A stretch of DNA of 50,589 nucleotides from an uncultured Erysipelotrichaceae bacterium (GTDB lineage Bacteria; Bacillota_I; Bacilli_A; RF39; UBA660): NCBI GenBank assembly GCA_902767365.1, contig CACXGX010000046.1, positions 1 to 50,589 on the forward strand, given 5' to 3'. Position 1 is the first letter of the stretch; every line of letters starts with the position of its first letter. The notes beneath the pieces are model-generated. The model made no database searches, was not told the DNA's origin, and worked only from the letters and a program-made list of their open reading frames with translations. Positions 26,810 through 35,550 of this stretch are shown here, piece by piece. Position numbers and translations under genes: made by a program.

Positions 26810-27526
26810 CTATTTATATTTATTTACAATTTCTAATGCTTTCTCTTGATTTATTCTCAACTTATCACTATAAATAAGTTTCTCAGCAAAACCAACTCTA
26901 ATAACTTTATGATTTAATAAAGAATCCAAGCAAGATAAATTAAAGTTTTCTTTAGTATCATATCCTCTAAACTTTTCATTTAAAAGAAGTATTTCATCAA
27001 CTGCATCATTAGTATTTTTCGTAATATTACCTACAATTGGACTAATATTAAATAAATAATTTCTAATTGCAGACTCTTGAATTAAATCAAACTTAAGTAC
27101 AGGTAAAGATAATATTATAATACCAATTAAAGAAATAATTATACCTTCAAGTACTCCTAAAATACAACCAAATACTTTTGATGGAACTGCTAGAATAAAA
27201 GTAATTTTAAGCAATTTTTCAACTATCTTAGCTAAAACAATAACTAATGAATAAATAACCATTAAAATTGCAAATACTATAAAAAAAGCAATAAGTTGAT
27301 ATATTATAACATTAAGTATCGTTGCACCTTCAAAACTTCCAGAAAAGTTAAAGAAAGGAAGATTCATACTCATCCATTCTGCTAAAGGATTTTTTAATAA
27401 ATAAGAAAGTATAAAAACTAATACAATACCTACAAATGAAACTAAAGTTCTTACAAATCCTTTTTTTAACCCAATAATACCACACAGTATTATTATCAAA
27501 ATAACTAAAACATCTATAATATTCAT
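26810..27526 (-). CDS. CvpA family membrane protein
   Basis: 238 residues with the CvpA (colicin V production) pattern: an N-terminal NIIDVLVILIIILCGIIGLK with the following Lys-Gly and Arg, four to five membrane helices (including VIIYQLIAFFIVFAILMVIY and GCILGVLEGIIISLIGIIIL), then a soluble C-terminal tail. The family has been connected with envelope stability, but its molecular role is unclear. In Bacillus the CvpA homologue YshB also lies next to a mutS-family gene. AGGTG precedes the start, 48 bases after mutS. Confidence 0.88.
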   Translation of the reverse strand: MNIIDVLVILIIILCGIIGLKKGFVRTLVSFVGIVLVFILSYLLKNPLAEWMSMNLPFFNFSGSFEGATILNVIIYQLIAFFIVFAILMVIYSLVIVLAKIVEKLLKITFILAVPSKVFGCILGVLEGIIISLIGIIILSLPVLKFDLIQESAIRNYLFNISPIVGNITKNTNDAVDEILLLNEKFRGYDTKENFNLSCLDSLLNHKVIRVGFAEKLIYSDKLRINQEKALEIVNKYK

Positions 27527-27574
27527 ATCACACCTACTCTAATAATATTATATCTTAAGAAAAACATTAGTCAA

Positions 27575-30118
27575 TTATTTGTCAATATTCTGCTTTAATT
27601 CATATAAAATATTTAAAGCTTCAATAGGAGTTGTTTCAAGAGGATTAATCTTCCTTAATTTTTCAATTACCTCATCATTTGAATTACTAGTAGTTGAAAA
27701 ATCTAAAGGTAATTCAATTTGTTTAAATTTATTATCTTTCTTATTTTTAGTTTCATAAAAACTTAAAACTTCATTTGCTCTATCTATTACCTCTTTTGGT
27801 AATTTAGCAAGACTTGCAACATGAATTCCATAACTCTTATCAACAGCTCCATTTTTAACTTTATGTAAAAAAGTAATTTTACCTTCTTCTTCTATAGCAC
27901 TAACATGGACATTTTTTAAATGTTTTAAATCCATTGCTAAACTAGTTAATTCATGATAATGCGTAGAAAACATTGTTTTACAATGAATCTTATCATGTAT
28001 ATACTCCAAAATTGATTGAGCAAGACTCATTCCATCATATGTAGCTGTTCCTCTTCCTAATTCATCAAATAAAATTAAACTATTAGGAGTAGCTTCATGA
28101 ATGGCATTATTAGCTTCCTTCATTTCCACCATAAATGTTGAATCTCCACTAACCAAATCATCACTAGCACCTATTCTTGTAAATATTTTATCAAAAATAG
28201 GAATTGAACAACTTTTAGCAGGAACAAAAGAACCAATTTGAGCCATTATAATAATAATTGCAAGAGTTCTCATATAAGTTGACTTACCAGCCATATTAGG
28301 ACCAGTAATCAATAATACATCAACATCATCACTCATAATAATATCATTAGGAACGAATTCATCTTTAATTACTTTTTCAACTACTGGATGTCTCGCATCC
28401 CTTATATCAATTTTTTTGCTGTCTACTAATACAGGTTTAACAAAATTATTCTCTTCACTAACAGTAGCAAAAGATACAAGCATATCTATCAATGCAAGAG
28501 TTTTAGAAGTTTCTTGAAGCTTTACAATATATTCTTTAACTTTATCTCTAATTTCCATAAATAATTTATATTCAAGGTTAATAATTCTTTCTTCCGCTCC
28601 AAGAATAATATTTTCTTTTTCTTTAAGAAGAGGAGTAATAAACCTTTCACAATTAACTAAAGTTTGTTTTCTTTCATATCCATACTCAGGTTTAATAAGA
28701 GGTATACTTCCTTTGCTAACCTCAATATAATAACCAAATACTTTATTATATCCAAGTTTTAAATTTTTAATACCAGTACGTTCTTTTTCTTCTCTTTCAA
28801 TATTTAATAAAAAATCTTTAGATCCACTCTTAACTGTTCTTAATTCATCAAGTTCACTATTATAACCAGATTTTATTATTCCTCCCTCTTTAATACCAAT
28901 TGGTGGATCATCTTCAATTGTTTTTTCTAATAAATCATACAAATCTTCAAAAGTATCAATACTCTTATAAAAATTTATATCTTTTAAAATAGATTTAATA
29001 TTTGGAAGTACTTTTAAACTTCTTTTTAATTGTAACAAATCACGAGCATTAACATTACCATAACTAATTCTTCCAGATAGCCTTTCTAAATCATATACTT
29101 CATCAAGTAAATCAATTAAATCATTTTTTAAAATAAATTCAGTTAATAATGATTCTATTATAGAATAACGTCTTTCTATTTCCTCTTTATCAGTTAATGG
29201 ATTTTCAATATTATATTTTAAAAGCCTACTTCCCATTGCTGTTTTAGTCTTATCCAAAAGCCATAAAAGAGAATAAGTTCTTTCATGTAATCTTAGCGTT
29301 TCAACAAGTTCTAGATTTCTTTTCGTATGATTATCAAATAATAAATAATTATTTAAATCAATAATAGAAGCTTTCTGAAGATGAGACATATCTCCCTTCT
29401 TTGTATCTAAGATGTATAAAAGAAGATGATTTACAACAGTTACCATTCTAATATCTTTTAAATCGCTAGTAATATAACTATATTCTTCCTTGTCATATAT
29501 TTCATCCCTAATTGTAACTAAAACATGATAATTATTTTTAAGAATATATATTATTTCTCTATCAATCTTATCATTAACTATTACTTCTTTAATATTTCGA
29601 TTAATTATTTCTTTAATAACTTTCTCTTTATCATGAGGAAGCATAATAACATAAAAATATCCAGTTGTTATATCAGCATAACTAATACCATAAGAATAAT
29701 CAAAATCATAAATATTTCCAATATAGTTTGAATCTTTTTCCGATAAAGTATTATCTATTATTGTACCCTTTGTAACTACTTGAACGACATCTCTATCAAC
29801 CATTCCTTTAGTTTCCTTAGGATCAGTTAACTGTTCACAAATTGCAACCTTATACCCTTTATCTACCAATTTCTCTAAATATTGAAGATATGCATGATAT
29901 GGTACACCACACATAGGAACCCTCTCATCAAGTCCAGCATTTCTTCCTGTTAATGTTAGTTCTAATTCACGAGAACATAAAATAGCATCTTCAAAAAACA
30001 TTTCATAGAAATCACCAAGTCTATAAAATATAATAGTATCATTATATTTTTCTTTTATTTCTAAGTATTTAGCCATCATTGGACTTATTTTAGTTAAATC
30101 TACTTCACTTCGTTTCAT
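27575..30118 (-). CDS. mutS: DNA mismatch repair protein MutS
   Basis: An 847-residue mismatch-recognition ATPase. The N-terminal mismatch-binding motif is FYRLGDFYEMFFEDA, which identifies MutS1 rather than MutS2. The clamp and lever domains follow, and the C-terminal ATPase has Walker A GPNMAGKSTYMRT, signature TRIGASDDLVSGDSTFMVEM and Walker B SLILFDELGRGTATYDGMS. The length is normal. It pairs with mutL about 5 kb away but is not in the same operon. The start has AGGTG upstream. Confidence 0.98.
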   Translation of the reverse strand: MKRSEVDLTKISPMMAKYLEIKEKYNDTIIFYRLGDFYEMFFEDAILCSRELELTLTGRNAGLDERVPMCGVPYHAYLQYLEKLVDKGYKVAICEQLTDPKETKGMVDRDVVQVVTKGTIIDNTLSEKDSNYIGNIYDFDYSYGISYADITTGYFYVIMLPHDKEKVIKEIINRNIKEVIVNDKIDREIIYILKNNYHVLVTIRDEIYDKEEYSYITSDLKDIRMVTVVNHLLLYILDTKKGDMSHLQKASIIDLNNYLLFDNHTKRNLELVETLRLHERTYSLLWLLDKTKTAMGSRLLKYNIENPLTDKEEIERRYSIIESLLTEFILKNDLIDLLDEVYDLERLSGRISYGNVNARDLLQLKRSLKVLPNIKSILKDINFYKSIDTFEDLYDLLEKTIEDDPPIGIKEGGIIKSGYNSELDELRTVKSGSKDFLLNIEREEKERTGIKNLKLGYNKVFGYYIEVSKGSIPLIKPEYGYERKQTLVNCERFITPLLKEKENIILGAEERIINLEYKLFMEIRDKVKEYIVKLQETSKTLALIDMLVSFATVSEENNFVKPVLVDSKKIDIRDARHPVVEKVIKDEFVPNDIIMSDDVDVLLITGPNMAGKSTYMRTLAIIIIMAQIGSFVPAKSCSIPIFDKIFTRIGASDDLVSGDSTFMVEMKEANNAIHEATPNSLILFDELGRGTATYDGMSLAQSILEYIHDKIHCKTMFSTHYHELTSLAMDLKHLKNVHVSAIEEEGKITFLHKVKNGAVDKSYGIHVASLAKLPKEVIDRANEVLSFYETKNKKDNKFKQIELPLDFSTTSNSNDEVIEKLRKINPLETTPIEALNILYELKQNIDK

Positions 30119-30174
30119 AATTACACCTCAAGTAAAAACATTGCAAAAAATATTATAACACAAAGATAAACAAT

Positions 30175-30198
30175 AAAAAAGAAGGTTTAATTACCTTC
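30175..30198 (-). terminator. Terminator of the 482-residue gene
   Basis: On the - strand GAAGGT pairs with ACCTTC across a 6-base loop and is followed by six T. The stop codon lies in the loop. It separates this gene from mutS. Confidence 0.8.
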
Positions 30199-31635
30199 CT
30201 CTACATTAAATATTTGTCTTAACTCTGACATACTATCAGATATTTTACTTCTAGTATCTTGATTTATTTTTGAAGAAATCAAATTCTCAAAACTTTCAAC
30301 TTTCTTAATATCAGAATGAATTCTATCAATTTCTTTTTGATAATTGTCATATTGAGATTTATTAAAAAATAACTTTTTAGAAAAATTAGAATCTAAACAA
30401 AATTTATCATAATCAACTTTGTAAAATTGACACTCATTTTTTATTCTAACTCTAAATAGTTTTTCTAAAGAATTATCTTTAGAAATAAGAGTTTGAGTTA
30501 AATTTCTAATTGCAGTCATAATCAATTCTACATCAATATTAATAGTCTTATTATCATTTAACTTCAAAGGAATAGTATCAGAACTAGACATTAAATATAA
30601 TCTATTTTTTAAAATATCTCTCATATTTAAACCAAGTTTTTCTTTAATATAACTTTTTAAATTAACCAAATCTTCACTATTAGCAATATAAAAATATTCT
30701 TGAGATGTTTTAATACTTTTACTTACTAATTGATTAACAACTTTTTCCATTACAAAAGTAGATAAATAATCAATAATATTCATTCTTCCATCTTTATAAG
30801 ATACAAGAGTATTAATATGATTCATCAAATATTCATATACAACACTATCTATAGACTTAAAGAAAATTAAACTTCTATCCCTTGTATATTTATATAGATT
30901 AAAATAATCCATATTCTTAAGTGCAATAGATTCGTTAATATTTCCAGACAACAAATCATAATTATCATAAAAATATGTATAGTTTTCTTTTTTTATAATA
31001 CTTAAAATTGTTTCATTCTTCTTAAAATTTTCTATTGTAGAATATATATTAATAGTAATTTTCTTACCAAACTCACTATATTTAATATAATATGGCATTT
31101 CCAACGCAAAACATTGATTAATATATACTTTTAATATTTTATAAAGTCTACTAGCATCAACTTTAATAGATAATACAGTATTATATAATGGATCTTTTTT
31201 TATATCAAAATCAGAATATATTATAACTTTATGATTAAAATCATCAAACAAATCAGAATAATATCTATTTATATTAGGATTAGTTAAAACTTGTTGAAGA
31301 GAAGTATATGATTTAACACTTTCCATATCTCTAATCATTTTTACAACATCATAAACATCAAAATCAAAATCTTTATTATCTATATAATTTCTTAAATTCT
31401 CTTCAGAAATAGATAATAACTTCTTCTTCCATAAAGACCACATAACAAGACAAAATGTTTTTTTATCTTCTACATCATATTGAATACTACTACTTGCCTT
31501 ATTTCCCTTAGTAACACGAGAATAAAAATCTTCATAATCATAAGAAGTAGAATAAATATTTAAAAGTTTATTCCACTTTATCTTATTATCCATAGGATTT
31601 TCTATGCGAAAATACAAAGCTCTTAACTCATCCAT
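30187..31635 (-). CDS. Unknown 482-residue protein
   Basis: The family was not firmly recognised. The protein is soluble with no signal peptide. It opens with MDELRALYFRIENPMDNKIK. The central part alternates strands and helices (YYSDLFDDFNHKVIIYSDFD, DASRLYKILKVYINQCFALE, PYYIKYSEFGKKITINIYST). The last 70 residues are probably coiled coil (YQKEIDRIHSDIKKVESFEN). The middle section faintly recalls HopA1-type effector-like proteins, which should not be relied on. GAGGGG precedes the start and a terminator overlaps the stop, so it is a monocistronic unit between ylbL and mutS. Confidence 0.8.
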   Translation of the reverse strand: MDELRALYFRIENPMDNKIKWNKLLNIYSTSYDYEDFYSRVTKGNKASSSIQYDVEDKKTFCLVMWSLWKKKLLSISEENLRNYIDNKDFDFDVYDVVKMIRDMESVKSYTSLQQVLTNPNINRYYSDLFDDFNHKVIIYSDFDIKKDPLYNTVLSIKVDASRLYKILKVYINQCFALEMPYYIKYSEFGKKITINIYSTIENFKKNETILSIIKKENYTYFYDNYDLLSGNINESIALKNMDYFNLYKYTRDRSLIFFKSIDSVVYEYLMNHINTLVSYKDGRMNIIDYLSTFVMEKVVNQLVSKSIKTSQEYFYIANSEDLVNLKSYIKEKLGLNMRDILKNRLYLMSSSDTIPLKLNDNKTINIDVELIMTAIRNLTQTLISKDNSLEKLFRVRIKNECQFYKVDYDKFCLDSNFSKKLFFNKSQYDNYQKEIDRIHSDIKKVESFENLISSKINQDTRSKISDSMSELRQIFNVEEGN

Positions 31636-31692
31636 ATTATATTCCCCTCTTTATCATAACTACATCATATCATTTTTGATATTATAAATCAA

Positions 31693-32721
31693 TTATTCTT
31701 TTGAACTTTTATAATTTTCTAAATAAGAAATTGCATCATCTAAAGTATCTATCTCAACAATTTCAATATCATAATTTTTTGACTTTTTAACACTTATTGC
31801 TTCTTCATAATTATCACCACTAGGCACAAAAAATATTGAAGCTCCCCCACTAACAGCGCCAGCTAGTTTATATTTTACTCCACCAATTTCTCCAACTAAT
31901 CCTTGAGAATTAATTGTTCCTGTACCTGCTATTTTTAAACCATGAGTCAAGTCTTCAGGAATTAAAGTATCATATATTGCTAAAGTAGTCATAAGTCCAG
32001 CAGAAGAACCACTTTCTGATTCCCTAAAAGAAAAACTTATTTTAGGATCAAGATTTAAATCATAAATTCTATAAAATGCAAGCCCAATTAGCTTTTTATC
32101 ATCAATTACTTTAATTTTTACATCAGTTTGATATATTTCACCATTCCTATCTAATTCCAACTTTAAAGAATCATTTTCATTCTTAGAAGAAATAATATTA
32201 GTAATATCTTCAAATTCATTGATTGAAACACCATCAACTGATAAAAGAATATCTCCAACTTTAATTTTAGACGTTGAATCTAAAAAATCGTAAACTGCTA
32301 TAACATAAAATTTTGTATCTGTAATTTCAACTTTTTTGTTAGCTCTTGTATATGAAAGAAGAACAGAAGATTGATTAGCTTGAGTTAAAGATAGCTTATC
32401 TCTAACTAAAACATCTTCTAACGATTCATCCTCATTTATTTGATAATTTTCAACTTCTACTGCTTCCCAATTAGGTATAACATAAGATAACAAATATGTA
32501 AGTACGATTCCTTCAGCTTGATTAACATAAGACAAATTATAACTTCCCTTTTGCTTATAACCATTCTCAATAACAAATCTATCAGATAAATCAGTAATAC
32601 CACCAGAAGTAAAAACATAATATGGTACTGGGAAATTAATAATAAAATAAAAAACCAAGAAAAAAATAATCAACTTATAATTCTCTCTTAAAAAGTTTTT
32701 AATTCCTCTAATCATTCTCAT
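31693..32721 (-). CDS. ylbL: YlbL-type membrane-anchored PDZ/Lon-like serine protease
   Basis: A 342-residue protein with one N-terminal membrane helix (LIIFFLVFYFIINFPVPYYV), an extracytoplasmic PDZ domain (KIKVGDILLSVDGVSINEFE) and a C-terminal Lon-type proteolytic domain. The catalytic Ser is in ESGSSAGLMT and the Lys in GEIGGVKYKLAGA, giving the Ser-Lys dyad of the SepM/YlbL family. Such proteases cleave secreted or membrane peptides and cell-division or quality-control substrates. The ATG at 32721 follows a GGGTGTGAT sequence. It is divergent from ylbJ with about 45 bases between starts; in Bacillus ylbJ and ylbL are also neighbours. Confidence 0.9.
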   Translation of the reverse strand: MRMIRGIKNFLRENYKLIIFFLVFYFIINFPVPYYVFTSGGITDLSDRFVIENGYKQKGSYNLSYVNQAEGIVLTYLLSYVIPNWEAVEVENYQINEDESLEDVLVRDKLSLTQANQSSVLLSYTRANKKVEITDTKFYVIAVYDFLDSTSKIKVGDILLSVDGVSINEFEDITNIISSKNENDSLKLELDRNGEIYQTDVKIKVIDDKKLIGLAFYRIYDLNLDPKISFSFRESESGSSAGLMTTLAIYDTLIPEDLTHGLKIAGTGTINSQGLVGEIGGVKYKLAGAVSGGASIFFVPSGDNYEEAISVKKSKNYDIEIVEIDTLDDAISYLENYKSSKE

Positions 32722-32766
32722 AATCAAATCACACCCATTATTAATTATATCAGAAAGAAAAAAATT

Positions 32767-33684
32767 ATGAAAAAAAATTTATTAAATTTATTAATTAATT
32801 TAGTATTAACAAATATTTTTATATTTATTTTCTTATATTCTAATAACATAAAAAATAGTGTTATAGTAGCAATAAATATATGGAAAAACATTTTAATTCC
32901 AAACATTTTCCCATTTCTTTTAATATCTTCTTTAATGGTTAAATATGGATTAATAAATATTATAAGTAAAACTATAGGACCATTAATAAAAAAAATATAT
33001 AATCTTCCTCAGAGTTCTTCTTATGCCATATTAACTTCCATAATAACAGGGTTCCCAACTGGAAGCATATATATAAAAGACTTATTAAATAATAAAGAAA
33101 TAGACATAGATGATGCTAATAGTTTAATAGCATTTACAAGTTATTCTAATCCAATATTTGTAATTTCAGGAATTGGAGAAACATTATTAAATAATAAAAA
33201 AATAGGTATAAAAATATATATAGTACATCTAACAACTGGATTAATAATGGGATTATTCTTTAGAAATAAAAACAAAAAAAGCAAAGATACTAAATATAAA
33301 ATAATAGTTGATAATAAAAGTTTTATAAATAATTTAACAGATTCAATTAATAATACATTTAAAGTATTAATAAATATATTAGGAATAATTATTTTTTTTT
33401 ATATGATAGTAACTATAATAAATATCATCTTTCCTAATAATATTTATACAAGTATTATCAAAGGAATACTAGAATTAACAACTGGAATATCAAATATATC
33501 ATCATTAAAAATAGCAAAGAAACTTAAAATAGCTTTAATTGGTTTTTTAATTTCTTTTAACGGCTTAAGTGTTCATTTCCAAACAAAAAGCATAATAGAA
33601 AAAACTGGAATAAAATACAAAAACTATTTTATTTCCAGAATCATACAATCTCTATTATGCTTTATAATCTTATATATTTTCTAA
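32767..33684 (+). CDS. ylbJ: YlbJ-like sporulation integral membrane protein
   Basis: 305 residues of a nucleoside-recognition (Gate) domain membrane protein. The YlbJ pattern is clear in ILIPNIFPFLLISSLMVKYG, the conserved SSYAILTSIITGFPTGS and FTSYSNPIFVISGIGETLL. Bacillus YlbJ is needed for normal spore heat resistance under sigma-E control. This copy is roughly 100 residues shorter than the Bacillus protein, apparently lacking some C-terminal helices. No strong Shine-Dalgarno sequence precedes the ATG. The end overlaps the convergent prepilin gene by 4 bases. Confidence 0.82.
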   Translation: MKKNLLNLLINLVLTNIFIFIFLYSNNIKNSVIVAINIWKNILIPNIFPFLLISSLMVKYGLINIISKTIGPLIKKIYNLPQSSSYAILTSIITGFPTGSIYIKDLLNNKEIDIDDANSLIAFTSYSNPIFVISGIGETLLNNKKIGIKIYIVHLTTGLIMGLFFRNKNKKSKDTKYKIIVDNKSFINNLTDSINNTFKVLINILGIIIFFYMIVTIINIIFPNNIYTSIIKGILELTTGISNISSLKIAKKLKIALIGFLISFNGLSVHFQTKSIIEKTGIKYKNYFISRIIQSLLCFIILYIF

Positions 33685-34838
33685 CTATTTGCATCATAAA
33701 TCTTACTAATTTCTATGACTGGTCTTAACCCATAAGATTCATTAACATTAACATCCTTTAATTTTTCATCACTACTAGATATAATCCATACTCTTTTAGC
33801 ATAATTAGGATGATCAACATCATAATCTCGTCCAGAAGATGTCCAAAAACTACTTGATTTTATCCAAGAATATGAAGATGACAAAGAAAAATAAGGTGTA
33901 GGATCGGAAGCATTCTTTATAGTATTTCTAAAATAAGGGCATGCATCTACTAAGAAACTTGCCTCCTCAAAAGAAAGCAGTCTAACTTTCCTAGCATTTT
34001 TCCATAAATTAGCAATTTCTGAAACTTGTTCATTTATGATACTATTAGAATAATCATTTCCCCTTGCTATATCACTATTAAAACTGATTGACGAAGGTAC
34101 TAAACTATCATAACTATCATTATAAAGTAAAGTTAAATATGCATTGTTTTTAGAAGAATCTTTAATAACTACAAACTTTTTTTGAGTAGTAGCATTTACC
34201 TGTATTAAAACCTCATCTCCAACCGAATATGATTTAAAGTTTGAAGAAGCGCTTTCTGTTCTAGTACCATTACAAACAACTGAAATATCAATATCTGCAT
34301 CTATATCATTATGAATAAACTCAACTCTAATCTTATAAAGAGGAATATTAGATTCAATTCCATCATTCAAACTTGTTTGTTCCAAAATAAAATTATTTCT
34401 TATAGATACATTAGCAGCATCTGGCACCGTATATCTTATTCCACCATAAGCAATATACGGAATTGAATAATAAAAATTATCAGCACTTCCATCAGGATGT
34501 TCTATAGAATCAGCACGAACATCTTCTTTAACAACAAACTCTTTCGATGTAGAATCATTAAAATAAAGAATTATACACCTACCAACTCTAGTTAATTCAT
34601 GAGTTGTAGGATTTTCTTCCATACAATAATCAATATGATTAAGACCTTTTGCTTGTATATCCTTTTGAATATCTATTATAACCTGAGATTTAAATGCCAA
34701 AAGATCATTTTTAATGGAAAAATCCATTTCTTTATTTCTATAATTAATAACAACTGCAAACAGAGAAATTGCTAATATACTAGAAAAAGTAAAACTCATT
34801 ATAAGTTCTATAACTGTAAATCCTTTTTTATTTAACAT
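33681..34838 (-). CDS. Prepilin-like protein with large C-terminal domain
   Basis: 385 residues beginning MLNKKGFTVIELIMSFTFSS, a class III (type IV) prepilin leader: cleavage would fall after KKG, with Phe+1 and Glu+5. The pilin helix is followed by a long exported region. Its last 90 residues (SSSYSWIKSSSFWTSSGRDY, KRVWIISSSD, SYGLRPVIEISK) resemble the DUF6273-type surface domain found in Firmicute secreted proteins. It is much larger than a usual pseudopilin, so it may be a minor tip pilin or adhesin. It overlaps the upstream prepilin gene by 7 bases and is probably co-translated with it. Confidence 0.78.
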   Translation of the reverse strand: MLNKKGFTVIELIMSFTFSSILAISLFAVVINYRNKEMDFSIKNDLLAFKSQVIIDIQKDIQAKGLNHIDYCMEENPTTHELTRVGRCIILYFNDSTSKEFVVKEDVRADSIEHPDGSADNFYYSIPYIAYGGIRYTVPDAANVSIRNNFILEQTSLNDGIESNIPLYKIRVEFIHNDIDADIDISVVCNGTRTESASSNFKSYSVGDEVLIQVNATTQKKFVVIKDSSKNNAYLTLLYNDSYDSLVPSSISFNSDIARGNDYSNSIINEQVSEIANLWKNARKVRLLSFEEASFLVDACPYFRNTIKNASDPTPYFSLSSSYSWIKSSSFWTSSGRDYDVDHPNYAKRVWIISSSDEKLKDVNVNESYGLRPVIEISKIYDANS

Positions 34839-35395
34839 GTCGCACCACCACTTCCCCCTTCTCCATCAAATAGCAATTCAATATTAGTTATTCTACCATC
34901 ATTAAATACTACGATAAGACGTCTTGCAAAATTATAATTAGATGGATTAGTTTCAGTATTAGTATATCTTTGCATTTGAATTATATATTCTCTTAAAGCT
35001 CTATCAAAGTTTTTTCGAGCATAAGAAACAAAATCATCACTAATTGTATAAGTAGTTAAAACAAGTTCCCTAACATCAAGATAATCTCTTGATAATAACT
35101 TTTTACAATAAACAGAATTAGTAACATAAGAACAAATTTCAGTACCATCAAAAAAATAAAACTTATTAGGAACATTTGTAAAAGATAATAAATTAGCAAG
35201 TTTACCGCTATCACTTTTTAAAAGCATCTTACGAATCATATGAGCATCATAAACACTTTCAACAGTGTCATAATCTGATGCTTTTTCATAATCTCCAATT
35301 AAAGGTATTATATTAGCTACAATAAATGTGAATAATCCTAAAACGAAAACAGACGTAACAATTGTTTCAATTAAAACAAAACCCTTATTATTCAT
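34832..35395 (-). CDS. Prepilin-like protein (pseudopilin)
   Basis: 187 residues beginning MNNKGFVLIETIVTSVFVLG, a short type IV prepilin leader with Gly-1, Phe+1 and Glu+5, then one hydrophobic helix and an exported domain with a pair of cysteines (EICSYVTNSVYC). It ends GEGGSGGATC, so a terminal cysteine is available for disulfide formation. AGAGGTGG precedes the start. It is the first gene of a two-prepilin operon divergent from the ATPase gene. The leader motif is secure; whether it belongs to a pilus, secretion or DNA-uptake machine is open. Confidence 0.78.
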   Translation of the reverse strand: MNNKGFVLIETIVTSVFVLGLFTFIVANIIPLIGDYEKASDYDTVESVYDAHMIRKMLLKSDSGKLANLLSFTNVPNKFYFFDGTEICSYVTNSVYCKKLLSRDYLDVRELVLTTYTISDDFVSYARKNFDRALREYIIQMQRYTNTETNPSNYNFARRLIVVFNDGRITNIELLFDGEGGSGGATC

Positions 35396-35486
35396 AAGCC
35401 ACCTCTTTCTACTATAACAATATCATAATAATTATATAATAAAAAATTAATTAATACCATATATTTTAAAAAAAATAATTGAAATA

Positions 35487-35515
35487 TTGATTATAAAAGA
35501 AAGATATTATATAAT
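35487..35515 (+). promoter_or_regulatory. Sigma-A promoter of the PilB/GspE-type ATPase gene
   Basis: TTGATT at 35487-35492 and a perfect TATAAT at 35510-35515 are separated by 17 bases, 35 bases before the start codon. AAGGGG lies before the ATG. Confidence 0.72.
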
Positions 35516-35550
35516 AAGAATGTTAAATAATAAAATAAGGGGCAGTGACT

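Noticed and set aside
35396..35486. Promoter for the divergent prepilin pair
   Set aside because: Several TATAAT-like stretches exist on the - strand, but none with a convincing -35 box at proper spacing, so no site was assigned.
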